Below are positions 33,750 to 42,753 of a stretch of 64,000 nucleotides of DNA, piece by piece; position 1 is the stretch's first letter; every line of letters begins with the position of its first letter. A program made the position numbers and the translations under genes. Under the pieces are notes generated by a model, which had not been told where the DNA came from, ran no database searches, and saw nothing but the letters and a program-made list of their open reading frames with translations. This stretch comes from CALFCX01 sp041650595 (GTDB lineage: Bacteria; Margulisbacteria; WOR-1; JAKLHX01), in contig JBAZKW010000002.1 in the NCBI GenBank assembly GCA_041650595.1, positions 124,001 through 188,000 of the forward strand. The letters run 5' to 3'.

Positions 33750-34907
33750 CTAGTCACGCGTATTATCAAGCGCTATCTCTTTAACTGCCTGAACCGCAGC
33801 TTTTACATCAGAAACCGTATTATAATACCCCATGGATATGCGAACAGTCCCCTTTGGGAACGTCCCTATGGTCTTGTGGCAAAGAGGAGAACAGTGAAGC
33901 CCTGTTCTTACTATGATCCCGAATTTTTTTTCTAAAATATCCCCTACTATCTTTGGCTCCATCCCGGCAATATTAAATGAGATTACCGATGCCTGTCTTT
34001 TTGAATCCAAAGGGCCATAAACCTTCACTCTTTCAAGTCTTTTCAATTCATCCAACACAATATTAGTAAGTTCTTCAGAGTGTTTCTTTATTTTATCCGT
34101 TCCTTTTCTGAGAATAAACTCAACAGAAGCTTTGAGCCCCGCGATCCCCGGAGTATTCGGTGTTCCTGTCTCAAACTTATCCGGCATTATCTCGGGCTGC
34201 GTTTCCAGTTCGGATTGGGAACCCGTCCCGCCATACCTGAATGGCTTGATATCTGTACCTGTTTTTATATATAGTCCTCCGGTCCCCTGCGGACCCATTA
34301 ATCCTTTGTGACCGGCAAAAGCCAGAAGATCTATGTTCATCCTTCGGACATCAATATCATAGATCCCCGTGGTCTGTGCCGCATCGACAAGAAACAAGAT
34401 GCCTTTCTTTTTAGCTAAAGAACCTATCTCTTCTATCTGCTGAATAGCCCCGATCACATTTGAAGCGTGAAGCATTGCTACAAGCTTTGTATTCTTTTTG
34501 AAGCGTTTAACAATCTCCATCGGATCGGCTGCATAGGTCTTTAAGTCAACAGAAACGATTTCAACCTCAACCCCTTGCTTTTCAAGAAACCTTAGCGGCC
34601 GCACGACTGAATTGTGTTCTATTGAAGTAATGAGAACATGATCTCCGGGCTTTAAAACACCATTTATTGCTGTGTTTAAAGCGTCGGAACAATTTAAAGT
34701 AAAAACGATCTGTTTTGGGTCTTCGGCGTTGAAAAGTTTTGCGAGAGAGGCCCGCGTTCCGGTTAATATTGAGTCTGCTTCTACTGAAAGCCGGTCCGCG
34801 CCCCTGCCTGGGCTGACATTATTGCCCAAAAGAAACCTTTGAACAGCCTCAAATACTTCTTTCGGCTTATCTTTGGTGGTTGCGGCATTATTGAGGTATA
34901 TCATCAA
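33750..34907 (-). CDS. Cysteine desulfurase (SufS/CsdA-like aminotransferase class V)
   Basis: The 385-residue PLP enzyme begins IYLNNAATTKDKP, has the PLP Lys context LLAFAGHKGLMGPQGTGGLY near residue 200 and a reactive Cys loop RTGLHCSPLCHKTIGTF near 338. It takes sulfur from cysteine for Fe-S clusters or other thio-cofactors. The RTGxHCxPxCH loop is the subgroup also annotated as cysteine desulfurase/selenocysteine lyase. It starts 1 bp after the thioredoxin stop, suggesting that thioredoxin releases its persulfide. Confidence 0.93.
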   Translation of the reverse strand: MMIYLNNAATTKDKPKEVFEAVQRFLLGNNVSPGRGADRLSVEADSILTGTRASLAKLFNAEDPKQIVFTLNCSDALNTAINGVLKPGDHVLITSIEHNSVVRPLRFLEKQGVEVEIVSVDLKTYAADPMEIVKRFKKNTKLVAMLHASNVIGAIQQIEEIGSLAKKKGILFLVDAAQTTGIYDIDVRRMNIDLLAFAGHKGLMGPQGTGGLYIKTGTDIKPFRYGGTGSQSELETQPEIMPDKFETGTPNTPGIAGLKASVEFILRKGTDKIKKHSEELTNIVLDELKRLERVKVYGPLDSKRQASVISFNIAGMEPKIVGDILEKKFGIIVRTGLHCSPLCHKTIGTFPKGTVRISMGYYNTVSDVKAAVQAVKEIALDNTRD

Positions 34908-35231
34908 CTATTTTTTGGCCAAAACCTCGTTGACCTTTTGCGATAGCGCTTCTTTTGAGAGATACCCCGTGATCCTGTCGATAATATTTCCGCCTGAGAA
35001 GAAAATAAGAGTAGGGATGCCCATTATCTGGAACTTGGCCGCGACCTGAGGACTGTCATCGGTATTAAGTTTTACAACCTTTAGCTTTCCCTTATAATCG
35101 TTGGAAATGGCCTCCACTATGGGGGCCACCATTTTGCACGGCCCGCACCACGGCGCCCAAAAATCAACCAGAACAGGCAGATTTGACTTTACAACCTCCG
35201 AATCAAAATTGACAGCGTTTACTTCTTGCAT
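34908..35231 (-). CDS. trxA: Thioredoxin
   Basis: The 107-residue cytoplasmic thioredoxin has the classic active site FWAPWCGPCKMV near residue 30, cis-Pro in MGIPTLIFF and no signal peptide. It reduces disulfides and persulfides. It is adjacent to the cysteine desulfurase gene with essentially no gap, so both are in one operon. A REP-like palindrome lies just upstream, at 35259-35279. Confidence 0.96.
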   Translation of the reverse strand: MQEVNAVNFDSEVVKSNLPVLVDFWAPWCGPCKMVAPIVEAISNDYKGKLKVVKLNTDDSPQVAAKFQIMGIPTLIFFSGGNIIDRITGYLSKEALSQKVNEVLAKK

Positions 35232-35258
35232 GATTTTTCTCCTTTTGTTTTTTTGTAC

Positions 35259-35279
35259 GGGCGGGTTTAAAACCCGCCC
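35259..35279. repeat. REP-like palindrome GGGCGGGTTT...AAACCCGCCC
   Basis: Perfect 10-bp arms around one base, followed by CTGTCAATTG. It lies between the fumarase beta stop and trxA and belongs to the family at 31499 and 38507. Confidence 0.78.
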
Positions 35280-35293
35280 CTGTCAATTGATTT

Positions 35294-35794
35294 CTACCTC
35301 ATCGAATCTATCATTTTGCCCTTTGAATCGATCGCCACAACGGCGGGAAAATCTTTTACCTCAATTTGCCTTACGGCTTCGGTCCCAAGTTCCTTGTATG
35401 CTACGATCTTGGAAGAAATTATCCGCTTTGAAAGATATGCGCCTGCTCCGCCGATAGTGACAAAGTAAACCGCTCTGTTTTGTATTATAGCATTTACGAC
35501 TTCAAGACTTCTTTTTCCTTTGCCGATCATGGCCGCCAATCCTTTTTTTAATAGCGCCGGAGTATATTTGTCCATTCGCAAAGACGTTGTCGGCCCTGCG
35601 GATCCTATGACAGCACCTTTTCTGGCCGGTGTAGGGCCGACATAATACACTGTCTGGCCTTTTACACTAATAGGCAGGCCTTTTTTATGTGCGGCATCAC
35701 GGGCCGTATAAAGTTTCCCGCTTATCAGAACCTCGTCTCCGGCTTTTAGGCCCCCGATCTTCTCTTTTGAAAGGGGAAGGGTCAATTTTTTCAT
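35294..35794 (-). CDS. fumB: Class I fumarase, beta (C-terminal) subunit
   Basis: The 166-residue protein is the beta half of the two-subunit Fe-S fumarate hydratase: GDEVLISGKLYTARDAAHK near residue 20, YVGPTPARKGAVIGSAGPTTS, and AVYFVTIGGAGAYLSK. With the alpha subunit (36733-37575) it interconverts fumarate and malate. The two subunit genes are normally adjacent; here an opposite-strand gene of 852 bp lies between them. The residues expected for substrate binding are in place, so it looks functional. Confidence 0.94.
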   Translation of the reverse strand: MKKLTLPLSKEKIGGLKAGDEVLISGKLYTARDAAHKKGLPISVKGQTVYYVGPTPARKGAVIGSAGPTTSLRMDKYTPALLKKGLAAMIGKGKRSLEVVNAIIQNRAVYFVTIGGAGAYLSKRIISSKIVAYKELGTEAVRQIEVKDFPAVVAIDSKGKMIDSMR

Positions 35795-35828
35795 GATTTA
35801 ATTATATATCGTCCACAGCAAAATTGGG

Positions 35829-35856
35829 TGGGATTTACCAAAATATTCGTCGATAG
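35829..35856 (+). promoter_or_regulatory. Sigma-28-like promoter element 6 (35875 gene)
   Basis: TGGGATTT (35829-35836), 12-bp spacer, GTCGATAG (35849-35856). The -35 is weaker than the others, while the -10 is identical to element 4. It ends 18 nt before the ATG at 35875 and lies between the two fumarase genes. Confidence 0.68.
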
Positions 35857-35874
35857 ATAAACAGAGGAAAAAAT

Positions 35875-36726
35875 ATGATGGAGAGAGCTTGTCTGACAAA
35901 TCTGCCCAGATATTTGAGAAGCGCTGTTTCAAGAATATCTGCGGAAGTAAACAGGTCCTCATTAAATCCAACATTTATGCGTGCGATGAGGGCGGAACCG
36001 TTTGACATCACAGCGGCACTTTCTGTCGCAAGAACAGTTGATCCTAAAGATGTTTTTCAATGTATTAGAAATGATGCTGTTTCCGTTTTGAACGTTGCTG
36101 ATCTGGTTGATGTAATGAACGACAAGCTGATAGAATCATTCGCATATAGTATTCTTCGTTCTTCACCGAAGGATGCATCAAGGACCGCCAGAGTGCTTGA
36201 GCTCTCTCCAAAAACAATGGGGATCAGCTCTGTTATCGGAACAATATTAAGAGGGCCGGATTGCCCTTTTCAAGCATTAAATGTACTCACAATGATATTG
36301 GCCAACGAAAATCTTTCCCTCGAAAAGAAAAAGCGATTATTACAATTCTTCCCTCACATATTGCTGCGACAGACCGAGGCCTACTGTGTTGATAACCCTT
36401 ATCCCAGATTATTTGGTGCCGTCTTTAGCGTTGACACATATCGCGATGTCGCAAAAAAGATCATAAATGGGGATATCTCGATCAAACAAGCATCAGTAGA
36501 ATTTGGGGGAATTAAAAAGCCCTATTTGACGAGAGGATTTTTGAGCTTCCATCACGATCGCATTCAATTGCCGCCCGATACTTGCGCAGCAATTCTTAAT
36601 GCTCTGCCACAAGACGAAGCAGTCGATGTCCTTGTCGGCATGAGGAATGAAACATTGAGAGTGCTGCTCGGATTTTCCGGTATGGATGGGGCTAAAATCG
36701 ATGAATTGCTGCGATTCGCGACCTAA
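35875..36726 (+). CDS. Unrecognised helical protein inserted between fumarase genes
   Basis: I do not recognise this 283-residue protein. It has no signal peptide and appears almost entirely helical, with many short repeats of about 25-35 residues (for example VARTVDPKDVFQCIRNDAVS, LSPKTMGISSVIGTIL, LPPDTCAAILNALPQDEA) that could form an alpha-solenoid. AGAGGAAAA precedes the tandem ATG ATG start. It is read opposite to both fumarase genes and carries its own sigma-28-like element, so it looks like an independent cassette placed inside a metabolic operon. It is not obviously related to the 13588/14463 pair. Confidence 0.72.
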   Translation: MMERACLTNLPRYLRSAVSRISAEVNRSSLNPTFMRAMRAEPFDITAALSVARTVDPKDVFQCIRNDAVSVLNVADLVDVMNDKLIESFAYSILRSSPKDASRTARVLELSPKTMGISSVIGTILRGPDCPFQALNVLTMILANENLSLEKKKRLLQFFPHILLRQTEAYCVDNPYPRLFGAVFSVDTYRDVAKKIINGDISIKQASVEFGGIKKPYLTRGFLSFHHDRIQLPPDTCAAILNALPQDEAVDVLVGMRNETLRVLLGFSGMDGAKIDELLRFAT

Positions 36727-36732
36727 ACAGTA

Positions 36733-37575
36733 TTAAATTTCGACTTTCGCATGCCTGTGAGCGTGGCACTCGATATTCACGGCCACCGGCAGGCTTGCAA
36801 TATGACAAGGGAGTGTCTCGATATTCACCCCAAGACAAGTGGTCTTGCCGCCAAATCCTGAAGGACCGATCTTAAGTTTGTTTATCTTGCTTAAAAGCAG
36901 TTTTTCAAGCTGTGCGATGCTTTTTTGCGGATTATTTTTGCCCAAGCGTCTTAGCAGGGAACGTTTTGCAAGATAAGCACTTTTTTCAAAGTTGCCGCCT
37001 ATCCCTATCCCTACGACGATCGGAGGGCATGGGTTCGGACCCGCATTTTTTACAGTATCCAAAACAAAATCGATCACTCCATCAATACCATCCGAAGGCT
37101 TTAACATTTTAAGTGCACTCATGTTTTCAGAACCGGCACCTTTTGCCATGACTGAAATTTTGATCTTATCACCGGGAACGATGTCTGTATGGATTATTGC
37201 CGGAGTGTTGTTCTTTGTATTTATCCTGTCAAACGGATCCCCAACAACAGACGTTCGGAGGAACGTCTGTTTTACGGCATTTTTGACGCCTCTGTTGATA
37301 GCTTCTTTAAACCCGCCTCCCACTATGCAAACATCCTGCCCTATTTCCGCAAAAACAATCGCAAGCCCCGTGTCCTGGCAAATGGGGATCAATTCTTTTT
37401 TGGAAATTTCGGAATTTTCAAGCAAAATATTTAACACATTTTTTGCGGTTTTTGAGGTTTCGTTTTTTACGGATTTTTTTAGCGCTTGCTCGACATCTTT
37501 TGGCAAATTATAGTTGGCCTTGATATAAAGCCTTTCTACTGCTTGTTCTATTTTTTTTGCTTTTATTTTTCGCAT
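36733..37575 (-). CDS. fumA: Class I fumarase, alpha (N-terminal) subunit
   Basis: The 280-residue Fe-S hydratase subunit has PICQDTGLAIVFAEIGQDV near residue 63, PNPCPPIVVGIGIGGNFEK near 190 and GFGGKTTCLGVNIETLPCH near 240, whose Cys residues hold the 4Fe-4S cluster. It forms fumarase with the beta subunit at 35294-35794. Its start overlaps the stop of malate dehydrogenase by 13 bp, giving the order idh - mdh - fumA, then the intruding gene, then fumB. This is a reductive or partial TCA branch. Confidence 0.95.
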   Translation of the reverse strand: MRKIKAKKIEQAVERLYIKANYNLPKDVEQALKKSVKNETSKTAKNVLNILLENSEISKKELIPICQDTGLAIVFAEIGQDVCIVGGGFKEAINRGVKNAVKQTFLRTSVVGDPFDRINTKNNTPAIIHTDIVPGDKIKISVMAKGAGSENMSALKMLKPSDGIDGVIDFVLDTVKNAGPNPCPPIVVGIGIGGNFEKSAYLAKRSLLRRLGKNNPQKSIAQLEKLLLSKINKLKIGPSGFGGKTTCLGVNIETLPCHIASLPVAVNIECHAHRHAKVEI

Positions 37576-38486
37576 AACAGGATTGTATCTTTGATCACTC
37601 TGGCCGACCTGTGAAGCTCGTGTTTTTCTTCATCTGTAAGCTTGAGCTCTATTATTTCTTCGGCGCCGCTTGCCCCTATTTTTACGGGAACTCCTATAAA
37701 AACATCCAGAAGGCCATATTGGCCTTTGAGATATGTAGAACACGGGAGGACTTTTTTCTTGTCGTTCAAGATACAGTCGACCATTTCAACTGCCGACGAA
37801 GAAGGAGCATAATATGCGCTACCTGTCTTCAGCAGTTTTACGATCTCAGCGCCACCGTCTCTTGTTCTTTGAACGATCCCGGCAAGCGTCTCGGCTGCAA
37901 CAACTTCTTTGACCGGCCTGCCATCTATGAATGTGTAATCTATAAGCGGGACCATCGCATCTCCGTGGCCGCCAAGAACAACCGCTTCTATTTTATCCGC
38001 AGCTGTTTTTGTCTCGGCAGAAAGAAAACAAACAAACCTGGAGGTGTCCAATATACCGGCCATGCCTACAACCTTGTTGTTATCAAACCCTGTAGTTTTC
38101 CAACACAGCTGGGTCATTACATCCAGCGGATTTGTGACCATGACGACGATTGACTTTGGGGCATATTTTTTAATATTTCTGGAAACTTCTTTGATTATCT
38201 GGCCGTTTTTCATTACCAGATCTTCTCTCGTCATCCCGGGTTTTCTCGCAAGTCCTGCCGTAACAACTACGATATCCGAATCCAGGATCTGAGCATAATC
38301 ATTTGTTCCTTCTATTTTCTTTGTAAAACATTCTACGGGTGCGGATTGTAGAATATCCAGCGCTTTTCCCTGTGGCACCCCGTCAACAATGTCTACCAAC
38401 ACAACATCCGCAAGATTTTTTTCTACTATCCTGCGTGCAACTTCGGCCCCAACATTTCCTGCGCCTATTACTGATACTTTGGGCAT
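37563..38486 (-). CDS. mdh: Malate dehydrogenase
   Basis: The 307-residue NAD-dependent enzyme has the Rossmann motif VIGAGNVGAEVA, the malate-type substrate loop GLARKPGMTREDL, VTNPLDVMT and the catalytic His region VVLGGHGDAMVPL. It interconverts malate and oxaloacetate. The Arg-rich loop sets it apart from lactate dehydrogenase. GGAAGGGTC precedes the ATG. It overlaps fumA by 13 bp and follows idh by 41 bp, a gap holding a 22-bp palindrome. Confidence 0.96.
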   Translation of the reverse strand: MPKVSVIGAGNVGAEVARRIVEKNLADVVLVDIVDGVPQGKALDILQSAPVECFTKKIEGTNDYAQILDSDIVVVTAGLARKPGMTREDLVMKNGQIIKEVSRNIKKYAPKSIVVMVTNPLDVMTQLCWKTTGFDNNKVVGMAGILDTSRFVCFLSAETKTAADKIEAVVLGGHGDAMVPLIDYTFIDGRPVKEVVAAETLAGIVQRTRDGGAEIVKLLKTGSAYYAPSSSAVEMVDCILNDKKKVLPCSTYLKGQYGLLDVFIGVPVKIGASGAEEIIELKLTDEEKHELHRSARVIKDTILLCEK

Positions 38487-38506
38487 ATCGACCCTTCCAA
38501 TTGAAA

Positions 38507-38528
38507 GAGGCGGTTCATGAACCGCCTC
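38507..38528. repeat. REP-like perfect palindrome GAGGCGGTTCA-TGAACCGCCTC
   Basis: A 22-bp perfect palindrome overlapping the first base of the idh stop, followed by TACAATCTTTTA as in other family copies. It lies between idh and mdh within one operon, so it more likely processes or stabilises mRNA than terminates it. Confidence 0.78.
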
Positions 38529-39607
38529 TACAATCTTTTAATTATCGCATCCGCCATCTGTGACGTGCCGACCGCTGTCGGATCGTTGCGGTCAGGCTTC
38601 ATATCGTATGTCACATCTTTGCCTTCGGCAATCACTGCGGAAATAGCGTTTTCAAGTTTATCGGCCGCCGATTTCTCTCCAATATAACGTAGCATAAGTA
38701 CGGCTGAAAGCATTTGCGCGACGGGGTTTACCTTATTCTGCCCTTTATATTTGGGGGCGCTTCCGTGCGTCGGTTCAAAAAGAGCGCAGTCCTGCCCTAT
38801 ATTGGCTCCCGGAGCAACACCGAGACCTCCAACCAACCCGGCACACAGATCTGAAAGTATATCTCCGTAAAGATTGGGAAGGACCAGCACATCATACAGC
38901 TCAGGCTTTTGCACAAGCTGCATGCACATATTGTCCACCAGGACTTCCTGATATTCGATCCTGCCTTCATACTCTTTTGCTACCTGTTTAGCAACGGCAA
39001 GAAAAAGCCCATCTGTATATTTCATTATGTTTGCTTTTGTTATAGCAGTGACTTTTTTTCTTTTGTTCTTCACGGCATAATCAAATGCGTACTCGACTAT
39101 CCTTTTTGTACCTGAAATTGATATAGGTTTTATTGAAATCCCGGAATCTTTTCTTATCATTTTGCCCGAAGCTTTTTCTATATCGGCGATCAGTTTATTT
39201 GTCTCTTCTTTTCCTTCTTCAAATTCCACGCCGGCGTAAAGGTCTTCCGTATTCTCTCTTATTATCACCAGATCGATATTCTCATATTTTGAGCGGACAC
39301 CTTTGTATGATTTGCACGGCCGCACGCAAGCGTAAAGATCAAGCTCTTTGCGCAGCGCTACGTTCACGCTCCTGAATCCTTTCCCAATAGGGGTCGTGAT
39401 GGGACCTTTTAAGGCGATTTTATTCTTTCGTATGGAATCTATTACTTTTTGAGGAAGAGGGGTCCCCTCTTTTTCCATAACGTCGATGCCGGCATCAACT
39501 ATTTCCCAGTCAATTTTTACTCCTGTCGCATCCACGCATCTTTTGGTCGCCATGGATATTTCCGGGCCTATCCCGTCCCCTGGTATCAAAGTAATCTTGT
39601 AAGGCAC
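38528..39607 (-). CDS. Isocitrate dehydrogenase family enzyme
   Basis: The 359-residue beta-decarboxylating dehydrogenase has ITLIPGDGIGPEIS, SVNVALRKELDLYACVRP (phosphate/isocitrate-binding Ser and Arg), VIIRENTEDLYAGVE, and NLYGDILSDLCAGLVGGLG, the family signature with metal Asp residues. SVN-LRK with VRPC favours isocitrate over isopropylmalate. It makes 2-oxoglutarate. NAD or NADP use cannot be decided safely. It heads the idh-mdh-fumA operon. Confidence 0.92.
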   Translation of the reverse strand: MPYKITLIPGDGIGPEISMATKRCVDATGVKIDWEIVDAGIDVMEKEGTPLPQKVIDSIRKNKIALKGPITTPIGKGFRSVNVALRKELDLYACVRPCKSYKGVRSKYENIDLVIIRENTEDLYAGVEFEEGKEETNKLIADIEKASGKMIRKDSGISIKPISISGTKRIVEYAFDYAVKNKRKKVTAITKANIMKYTDGLFLAVAKQVAKEYEGRIEYQEVLVDNMCMQLVQKPELYDVLVLPNLYGDILSDLCAGLVGGLGVAPGANIGQDCALFEPTHGSAPKYKGQNKVNPVAQMLSAVLMLRYIGEKSAADKLENAISAVIAEGKDVTYDMKPDRNDPTAVGTSQMADAIIKRL

Positions 39608-39642
39608 TTTATCCTCCTTTTGCCTAAGCTTGTGTGTGATTT

Positions 39643-41889
39643 TTACTTATTACCGGCCAATATTTCTTTTGCTATCAAAATCTGTCCCAGCGCGATCCCT
39701 CCGTTGTTAGTCGGTACTCTTTCGTTTATATAAACCTCGAGCCGTACTTTTTTGAGCTCACGGATAGCGGCCTCGAGCAAAAGCATGTTCTGGAACACTC
39801 CGCCGGAAAGGCAGACTTTTTTTATCTTGGTATCTTTGGATATAGACTTGCAGGCCCTTGCGATTGCTTTTCCCAAAGTATTGTGGAACTTATAGGATAT
39901 ATTCTCTGCGGGCACAGCCGATTTTATATCTTCTGCTATCTCCCTGATCATAACAGCAGGGTCCAGGAGATTGTTTTGGCTCACATCAATATTGTAGGAC
40001 TTATATCCCTTGCCTGCGGCAATGGTCTCCAACTCTATAGCGGCTTGGCCCTCATAAGTAACTTCGTCCCTTATCCCGAGCAGTGCGGATACCGCGTCAA
40101 AAAGACTGCCCGCGCTGGATGTGATCGGCATATCCGAAGTTTTCAGCGCTTTTTTAAGCCGCCCGAATTGATCCTTGTGTTTTTTTACAAAATTTATCTT
40201 TAACTTGAAAACTTCTTCACCGAAAGCGTCATAAAGAAAAGAAAACGCCATTTTATACGGCTCTTTTACACAAGAATCTCCTTCCGGCATAGGCACGGGC
40301 TTCAAATGGCCTTTTCTTTCAAAGTTCCCGGGCTTACCGACAAATATCTCTCCGCCCTGTCCGTCGAGCGCAACTCCTATCACATCGGAATTTATATTGT
40401 GCTCCGCCATAACAGATGCAATATGGGCTTGATGATGCTGTACGGGAAAATGACTTATCCCGTGAAGTGCTGTTGCATATTTTGAACCGTAATGCCGGGT
40501 GTTCTGATCGTAAGCGACTGCTACAGGCCTCACCCTGAACATAGCTTCCATCCTTGCAACAGTTTTTCTGAAAAAATTCTGGGTATCAATAATTGACAGA
40601 TCGCCCATATGCTGCGATAGAATAACGCTTTTCCCGCGCGACAGACCGAAAACATTGTTGCCCTGGGAGCCGGTAGCAAGAATTTCCGGCATCGGATCGG
40701 CTGAGATCTTTATAGGGTCGGGAACATAGCCTTTTGACCTGCGGACCTTAACGCTTTTGTTCTTAACTATCCTTACTATAGAATCGTCGGTGCGGTTCAC
40801 TATTTTTCTGTCGTGCACAAGAAAATTGTCTGCTAGCCCTTTAAGAAGTATGACTGCTTTTTCATCGTCCTTTATTATAGGTTCCCCTATCTTGTTGGCG
40901 GAAAGCACGACAAGCGCCAAAAAATTGTCCTTAACCATAAGATAGTGGACCGGAGCTGACGGCATCATTACCCCGACATTACCGTTCCTGCTTGAAATAT
41001 TATCGGGTAAGAGTATCCCCTTTCTCTTCTTTAGTATTACTATGGGCCTTGGAGGTGATTGCAAAAGTTCGGCCTCTTTATCGCTCACTTTGGCAAAAGA
41101 TTTAATTTCTTTAAGACTGTAAGACATAACAGCAAAAGGCTTGTCGGGACTTTGTTTGCGCTTTCTAAGCTCTTCAATAGCCGCGTGGTTTGAAGCATCA
41201 CAAAAAAGATGGTAGCCTCCCAAGCCTTTTACGGCCACTATTTTCCCTTCTTTAATTAGCTGAACTGTCTTCAGTATAGGATCAAGGGTCTCGATCCTTC
41301 TGCCGTCTTGGTCAAGAAGAAAAATGTGAGGACCGCAATCTTCACAAGCATTTGGCTCGGCGTGAAACCTTCTGTTGCCGGGATCGGAATATTCGTATTC
41401 GCAAAGGCTGCACATATGGAAAGAGCCCATGCTGGTCCTGGCGCGGTCATAGGGAATGTCCCTGATTATCGAAAACCTGGGGCCGCAGACCGTGCAATTT
41501 ATGAAAGGATATCCGAATCTCCGGTCTTTCGGATTAAACAGCTCTTTTTCGCAGTCTTTGCAGGTGCCGATATCGGGCGGGATATGGACCGTCTTTTTAC
41601 CGCTCTGAGCCGAAGGAAGTATCCTGAAACTCATGTATCCGATAGCAGGAAGCTGCATTGACTCTACTCTTAGTATCCTTGAATTTGGCGGTTGTTTGGC
41701 GTTGATTTGCGCAAGGAATTTGTCAACCTGTGCGGCGGGGCCTTCAACTTCGACCACAACGCCGTCGGGAGCGTTCAGCACCATGCCGGATAATCCCATT
41801 TTTTTGGCAATGTTGTATATTGTAGGCCTAAAGCCCACGCCTTGAACTTTTCCCTTAAATACAAATCTTTTTCTTGTAATGGAATCCAC
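39643..41889 (-). CDS. hypF: HypF hydrogenase maturation carbamoyltransferase
   Basis: The 748-residue protein has the full HypF order: acylphosphatase domain (KGKVQGVGFRPTIYNIA), two zinc-finger pairs (CKDCEKELF...CTVCG, CSLCEYEY...CEDCG), the YrdC-like domain (about 200-385) and the Kae1-like domain (VSLDGQ-type motif GVALDGQGGEIF, QHHQAHIASVM). It uses carbamoyl phosphate to make the cyanide ligands of NiFe hydrogenase. No other hyp or hydrogenase gene is in the window. GTG start with AAGAAGGA upstream. Confidence 0.96.
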   Translation of the reverse strand: MDSITRKRFVFKGKVQGVGFRPTIYNIAKKMGLSGMVLNAPDGVVVEVEGPAAQVDKFLAQINAKQPPNSRILRVESMQLPAIGYMSFRILPSAQSGKKTVHIPPDIGTCKDCEKELFNPKDRRFGYPFINCTVCGPRFSIIRDIPYDRARTSMGSFHMCSLCEYEYSDPGNRRFHAEPNACEDCGPHIFLLDQDGRRIETLDPILKTVQLIKEGKIVAVKGLGGYHLFCDASNHAAIEELRKRKQSPDKPFAVMSYSLKEIKSFAKVSDKEAELLQSPPRPIVILKKRKGILLPDNISSRNGNVGVMMPSAPVHYLMVKDNFLALVVLSANKIGEPIIKDDEKAVILLKGLADNFLVHDRKIVNRTDDSIVRIVKNKSVKVRRSKGYVPDPIKISADPMPEILATGSQGNNVFGLSRGKSVILSQHMGDLSIIDTQNFFRKTVARMEAMFRVRPVAVAYDQNTRHYGSKYATALHGISHFPVQHHQAHIASVMAEHNINSDVIGVALDGQGGEIFVGKPGNFERKGHLKPVPMPEGDSCVKEPYKMAFSFLYDAFGEEVFKLKINFVKKHKDQFGRLKKALKTSDMPITSSAGSLFDAVSALLGIRDEVTYEGQAAIELETIAAGKGYKSYNIDVSQNNLLDPAVMIREIAEDIKSAVPAENISYKFHNTLGKAIARACKSISKDTKIKKVCLSGGVFQNMLLLEAAIRELKKVRLEVYINERVPTNNGGIALGQILIAKEILAGNK

Positions 41890-41979
41890 GGTAACGATCC
41901 TTCTTTTCTTGTTTTTGCTCAGGGGCTTTCATGCGAATGGTGTTTTAACCGGGGAAGTCCCGTATCTACTAACAGTACT

Positions 41980-42008
41980 ATTTTAGCAATTTTGCCGTTT
42001 TGTGTCAA
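41980..42008 (-). promoter_or_regulatory. Sigma-70 type promoter of hypF
   Basis: Minus strand: TTGACA (42003-42008), 17-bp spacer, TAAAAT (41980-41985). It leaves a leader of about 85 nt before the GTG start at 41889. Confidence 0.75.
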
Positions 42009-42039
42009 TGAGGTATTTTTGGCTTAATTTAGCCTATTT

Positions 42040-42702
42040 TTAGAAGGAATAGCTATATCCGAGCATGGCCTCTACGCCTTTTAAGGCAGTTTCTTCGGGA
42101 TTGTATTTTATGCCTGTATAGGCCAGTTCTCCATAAAGAGAAACATTGTCCTGGACTAAATATTTGCTCCCGAAATACGCGTGTGCGCCCCAGGCACCGG
42201 AGCTTCTTTCCCTATTCACCTTAAAAGGATAGATCAATCCGCCTCCTATATAGACATCGAGAGGCGAATCGAATGCTTTAAACTTGCCCAAAGAATATAT
42301 AGCGTCTAAATTGACTGTTGCCAATTTTAGCGACTGTGTTTGGGCAGTTTCCGCCCCTGTTAAATAGCCAAAACTTCCCCTCAAAGAAGCTCCTTTTACC
42401 ACGGAGTCAAGCGAATATGAAAGATCTCCTACCGCACCGGTCAATCCCGCGCTTGCTCCCGCTTTTATACCGACTTCAAGACCTGTTTTGCTAACCTGTA
42501 CGGGATATTGCTCTTTTTTAGGAGAAGTAGAAAAATTGAAAGGTGCCGGCTTCTGGAGAGATCTGCCAAGCGGAACAGCCCTTGTCGGCTGCCCGCCGAA
42601 AGAAACCGATTTTTTTGCCGGTTTGTCAGTTTTGTCTAATCCCGCGGCATAACTTATCCCGGCAAAATAGATAATAAACGCTGTAATGGCACATTTTTTC
42701 AT
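42040..42702 (-). CDS. Exported outer-membrane-like protein of unknown function
   Basis: The 220-residue protein starts with a signal peptide (MKKCAITAFIIYFAGISYAA). A basic linker follows, then a C-terminal half of short amphipathic strands such as VGIKAGASAGLTGAVGD, DVYIGGGLIYPF and VSLYGELAYTGIKY, ending in aromatic residues (LGYSYSF), the pattern of an eight-stranded outer-membrane barrel. No specific family recognised. The frame is isolated, with its own promoter (TTGACT-N18-TAGACT) upstream. Confidence 0.75.
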   Translation of the reverse strand: MKKCAITAFIIYFAGISYAAGLDKTDKPAKKSVSFGGQPTRAVPLGRSLQKPAPFNFSTSPKKEQYPVQVSKTGLEVGIKAGASAGLTGAVGDLSYSLDSVVKGASLRGSFGYLTGAETAQTQSLKLATVNLDAIYSLGKFKAFDSPLDVYIGGGLIYPFKVNRERSSGAWGAHAYFGSKYLVQDNVSLYGELAYTGIKYNPEETALKGVEAMLGYSYSF

Positions 42703-42720
42703 TCTTTACCTACCCTAAAG

Positions 42721-42750
42721 AGTCTATCACTGCGGACGATTTTAAGTCAA
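42721..42750 (-). promoter_or_regulatory. Promoter of the 42040-42702 gene
   Basis: Minus strand: TTGACT (42745-42750), 18-bp spacer, TAGACT (42721-42726). It lies in the gap between uvrC and the OM-like gene, which starts at 42702. Confidence 0.55.
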
Positions 42751-42753
42751 TGA

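Noticed and set aside
38482..38497. GTCGATAT before mdh as an eighth sigma-28-like site
   Set aside because: No TGAAA box at the required 12-bp spacing; the sequence overlaps the ribosome binding site instead.
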